Origin: JADKIH01 sp031367345
Lineage (GTDB): Bacteria > Bacteroidota > Bacteroidia > AKYH767-A > 2013-40CM-41-45
DNA: 64,000 nucleotides
Direction of reading: 5' to 3'
Assembly: GCA_031367345.1 (NCBI GenBank)
Contig: JANLPR010000201.1
Location: 5,362-69,361 of the forward strand
Part shown: positions 61,333-64,000 of the stretch, one piece after another
Numbering within the stretch: position 1 is the stretch's first letter
Layout of the letters: each line of letters begins with the position of its first letter
The notes under the pieces: generated by a model
The model's input: the letters and a program-made list of their open reading frames with translations, nothing else
What the model was told of the DNA's origin: nothing
Databases searched by the model: none
Program-made: the position numbers and the translations under genes

Positions 61333-63510
61333 TTATTTGCTCAAATCATATCTGTCTGCATTCATTACTTTTACCCAAGCTTTTACAAAGTCTTTTACAA
61401 ACTTTTCTTTGTTGTCGTCTTGAGCATAAACTTCCGAATATGATCGTAAAATAGAATTGGAACCAAAAACTAAATCTACTCTGGTAGCGGTCCATTTTGT
61501 ACTGCCTGTTTTTCTATCAACAATGTGATATAAATTTTCTGCTGCCGGCTTCCATGAATATTTCATATCCGTGATGTTCACGAAAAAATCGTTACTAAGC
61601 ACTCCTTCTTTATCTGTGAGAACACCATGTTTACTGCCACCATGATTTGTTCCTAGCACTCGCATTCCGCCAACCAATGCTGTCATTTCGGGAGCTGTAA
61701 GTCCCATAAGTTGTGTTCTGTCTAGCAGAAGCTCTTCAGCTTTTACTGCATAATCTTTTTTAAGCCAGTTTCTGTAAGCGTCATGAATCGGCTCAAGTAC
61801 TTCGAACGATTCAACGTCTGTCATTTCTTGTGTTGCATCTCCGCGCCCTGAATTAAAAGGAACTTTTATAGTTACTCCCGCATCCATCGCCGCTTTTTCT
61901 ATAGCTGCACTGCCTCCTAAAACTATTAAATCGGCAATACTAACTTTCTTGTTTAATCCTGTTTGTATTTCTGTTAGCTTACTTAATACTTTCTCCAATC
62001 GTTTTGGTTCGTTGCCTTCCCAGTTTTTTTGTGGAGCCAAGCGAATCCTTCCGCCATTTGCACCTCCTCTGTAATCTGAACTTCTAAATGTTCGCGCACT
62101 GTCCCAAGCTGTATTAATCAACTCAGTTCTTGTTAATCCGCAATTTAAAATTTTTGCTTTTAGCTCTTCTATTTCAGATTCCGATAATTTATAATCAACT
62201 GTTGGAATTGGGTCTTGCCATATTAAATCTTCTTGCGGAACATCAGCACCAAGGCAACGACTTTTAGGACCTAGATCTCTATGCGTTAATTTATACCATG
62301 CTCTTGCAAAAACATCTTCAAAGTATGCCGGGTCTTTATGAAAACGATCAGATATTTTTCGATATTCCGGATCCATTTTCATGGCCATATCAGCATCTGT
62401 CATAATCGGATTTCTGCGGACGCCCGGAACGTGAGCATCAAACGGCTTGTCTTCTTCTTTGATGTTGATCGGCTCCCATTGCGATGCGCCGGCAGGACTT
62501 TTTTTAGTTTCCCATTCATGATTCAATAATAAATGGAAATATGTATGATTCCATTTATTTGGTGTAGTTGTCCAAGCACCTTCTAAGCCGCTCGAAACTG
62601 TATCTTCTGCATTGCCTTTTCCTTGATTATTCGCCCATCCAAAACCTTGCGTATCCACGTCTGCACCTTCCGGACTTTGACCTAAACGCGAAGCATCTCC
62701 ATTGCCATGTGATTTGCCAACGGTATGTCCGCCGGCAGTTAATGCTACCGTTTCTTCGTCGTTCATGGCCATGCGTTTGAACGTTGTTCTTACATCTTTA
62801 GCTGTTTTTAAGGGGTCAGGTTTTCCATCTACGCCTTCAGGATTTACATAAATTAATCCCATTTGAACAGCCGCCAAAGGATTTTCAAGCGATTCGCTAT
62901 CTGAACTATTTGAGTAACGCGATTTTCCAAGCCACTCTTTTTCTGCTCCCCAATAGACGTCTTTTTCAGGATGCCAGATGTCTTCTCTTCCTCCTGCAAA
63001 ACCAAATGTTTTGAATCCCATCGATTCGTAAGCCATATTTCCTGCAAGAATAAATAAATCGGCCCAAGAAATTTTATTGCCGTATTTTTTCTTCATTGGC
63101 CAAAGTAGTCTGCGTGCTTTATCTAGATTTACATTGTCAGGCCAGCTGTTAAGCGGTGCAAAACGCTGATTCCCGGTGTTACTTCCCCCACGACCATCAT
63201 CTGTTCTGTAGGTTCCGGCACTATGCCAAGCCAAGCGAATCATCAGTCCACCGTAATGACCCCAGTCGGCAGGCCACCAATCCTGGCTGTCGGTCATTAG
63301 TTTTTTCAGATCGCTTTTTAATGCTTCGAGGTCTAGCTTTTTGAATTCTATAGCATAATTAAAATTCTCTCCGAGTGGATTTGTTTTTGTGTCTTGCTGA
63401 TGCAAAATATCTAGATTAAGAGAGTTGGGCCACCAACTTACTACAGAATTATTGGTTTCTGTATTCGCCCCGTGCACTACCGGGCATTTCCCTGCTTTTG
63501 AACTATCCAT
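61333..63510 (-). CDS. katG: Catalase-peroxidase KatG
   Basis: A 725-residue bifunctional heme catalase-peroxidase, the typical length, with two peroxidase-like halves. The active half has the distal site RLAWHSAGTYR (Arg, Trp and His), the Tyr and Met for the Met-Tyr-Trp cross-link in LIYVNPEGVDG and FKRMAMNDEE, and the proximal heme His in ALTAGGHTVGKSH. The second half (NTAWDSARTFRSSDYRGGA, ALVGGMRVLGTNHG) is the degenerate non-heme copy. It breaks down H2O2 in the cytoplasm. The ATG at 63510 is used; the longer frame upstream has no matching homology. No OxyR or Fur gene is next to it; regulation is not visible. Confidence 0.97.
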   Translation of the reverse strand: MDSSKAGKCPVVHGANTETNNSVVSWWPNSLNLDILHQQDTKTNPLGENFNYAIEFKKLDLEALKSDLKKLMTDSQDWWPADWGHYGGLMIRLAWHSAGTYRTDDGRGGSNTGNQRFAPLNSWPDNVNLDKARRLLWPMKKKYGNKISWADLFILAGNMAYESMGFKTFGFAGGREDIWHPEKDVYWGAEKEWLGKSRYSNSSDSESLENPLAAVQMGLIYVNPEGVDGKPDPLKTAKDVRTTFKRMAMNDEETVALTAGGHTVGKSHGNGDASRLGQSPEGADVDTQGFGWANNQGKGNAEDTVSSGLEGAWTTTPNKWNHTYFHLLLNHEWETKKSPAGASQWEPINIKEEDKPFDAHVPGVRRNPIMTDADMAMKMDPEYRKISDRFHKDPAYFEDVFARAWYKLTHRDLGPKSRCLGADVPQEDLIWQDPIPTVDYKLSESEIEELKAKILNCGLTRTELINTAWDSARTFRSSDYRGGANGGRIRLAPQKNWEGNEPKRLEKVLSKLTEIQTGLNKKVSIADLIVLGGSAAIEKAAMDAGVTIKVPFNSGRGDATQEMTDVESFEVLEPIHDAYRNWLKKDYAVKAEELLLDRTQLMGLTAPEMTALVGGMRVLGTNHGGSKHGVLTDKEGVLSNDFFVNITDMKYSWKPAAENLYHIVDRKTGSTKWTATRVDLVFGSNSILRSYSEVYAQDDNKEKFVKDFVKAWVKVMNADRYDLSK

Positions 63511-63660
63511 GGTAATTATTTTTTGTGTTTTAAAGTAATTTGATTGTCGTGTTAATATCAAGATAATAACATTCGACGCATTATCTATATTTTTTACAAA
63601 TTTAATAAAATAAGAGTCAAAAAAGTATTATTGTAATTCAATTTTGTCGACAAATTAATT

Positions 63661-63834
63661 TCACCATCGTGAGCTTCTCCCTGCATTTGGGGTTTTCTTA
63701 ACACTTTCAATATTTATAATAATTTTATCGAGTGTTTTATTCATTTCTTTTCTGTTAAAAGGTTCTCCGAAAAATTCCGCTTCGAAGAATTTCCAAATTC
63801 TTTGTTTCGAATCGTGCAATTTCCAATCCACTGA
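63661..63834 (-). pseudogene. Short coding-like fragment overlapping the 66-bp repeat
   Basis: A minus-strand frame of 58 codons, closed at 63661 by TGA and opened just after a TGA at 63835-63837. It reads DWKLHDSKQRIWKFFEAEFF, then GEPFNRKEMNKTLDKIIINI and a basic end (GRSSRW). It could start only at GTG 63831, inside the repeat. The amino-acid make-up looks coding, but I recognise no family. It may be the tail of a broken gene. Confidence 0.3.
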
Positions 63835-63903
63835 TCAAGACACCGCTTCTCAGAATTTCCAAATTCTTTGTTTCGAATCGTGCAATTTCCAATCCACTGA
63901 TCA
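63787..63903. repeat. Two perfect 51-bp direct repeats, 66-bp period
   Basis: Identical 51-bp units at 63787-63837 and 63853-63903, both starting GAATTTCCAAATTC and ending CAATCCACTGATCA, separated by 15 bp (AGACACCGCTTCTCA). No intact gene is recognised here; the period is a multiple of three. Confidence 0.85.
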
Positions 63904-64000
63904 GGGCTCATCGTAGTTCAATTCTGACGAACGGGTTTTTCGAAGCATCTACATCTAAAATTAGTTGGCGCTCATATATTATCATTTAGTAAGGTTTTTT

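Noticed and set aside
63913..63988. 25-codon minus-strand ORF near the right edge (starts MIIYERQLILDV)
   Set aside because: Reads like protein, but it is very short, closed on both sides, and cannot be tied to a gene within the window.
1..64000. tRNA, rRNA, riboswitch or phage structural genes
   Set aside because: I looked for conserved tRNA ends, rRNA-like stretches, and phage proteins and saw none; a short or unusual RNA gene could still be missed without covariance search.

Overview
This 64 kb window is a chromosomal piece from a low-GC member of the Bacteroidota. The evidence is about a dozen secreted proteins with type IX secretion (T9SS) C-terminal sorting domains, lipoproteins with short Bacteroidota-style lipoboxes, recognisable TAnnTTTG (-7) promoter elements (two of them with TTG 19 bp upstream), and families typical of this phylum (DUF4382, DUF6370, DUF6438, DKNYY, LytTR regulators). 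I cannot name the genus from sequence alone. I saw no rRNA, tRNA, CRISPR array or intact transposase gene. Most genes lie on the minus strand; the plus strand carries only 3848-9292, 17643-19043 and 36627-38297.

Layout. 1-3.4 kb: a partial YbiT-type ABC-F translation factor, a cation/proton antiporter and a DUF4382 lipoprotein. 3.8-9.3 kb (+): a large MASE1 hybrid histidine kinase with its own REC and HPt domains, its LytTR response regulator, and a T9SS protein. 9.4-12.6 kb: a stress-like operon (TerB-like, tandem UspA, eRF1-like) followed by a mobile mystery protein A/B (HTH + Fic) pair with an inverted-repeat operator. 13-17.4 kb: PPIase, secreted endonuclease I and dipeptide epimerase in a tight row, then a double-thioredoxin protein. 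17.6-31 kb: T9SS proteins, metallopeptidase, thioredoxin, an ECF sigma/anti-sigma pair, MFS, DinB and SDR genes. 31.4-33.4 kb: a stand-alone HPt and a second LytTR regulator closely similar to the first. 36.6-38.3 kb: a RadD-like DEAH helicase. 38.4-51.3 kb: small house-keeping and accessory enzymes, OsmC, SbtA-type bicarbonate transporter, T9SS proteins. 51.5-53.6 kb: an IS21-type end flanked by two broken genes. 53.7-64 kb: SdpI, DoxX, DHFR-like, BNR-repeat T9SS protein, DKNYY lipoprotein, NTF2-like lipoprotein, KatG and a repeat-bearing edge.

How it works together. Two signalling modules (hybrid kinase + LytTR; HPt + LytTR) look like duplicated halves of one phosphorelay type. Oxidative and general stress functions recur (KatG, OsmC, DoxX, thioredoxins, Usp) but are scattered, not in one operon. 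Secreted T9SS proteins suggest an active outer-surface lifestyle.

The most notable feature is gene decay. I count about seven broken genes: a frameshifted zinc-ribbon gene beside a VOC remnant, a lipoprotein split by TAA, a half GNAT, a T9SS gene with a TAG and a lost 3' end at an IS21-like scar, a 5'-truncated membrane gene on the other side of that scar, a TPR gene that stops early, and a small membrane ORF with an internal stop. I found no convincing novel defence or biosynthetic system; the best candidates for something under-described are the TerB/Usp/eRF1-like operon, the HPt-LytTR module with its long inverted repeat, and the mobile mystery A/B operator.
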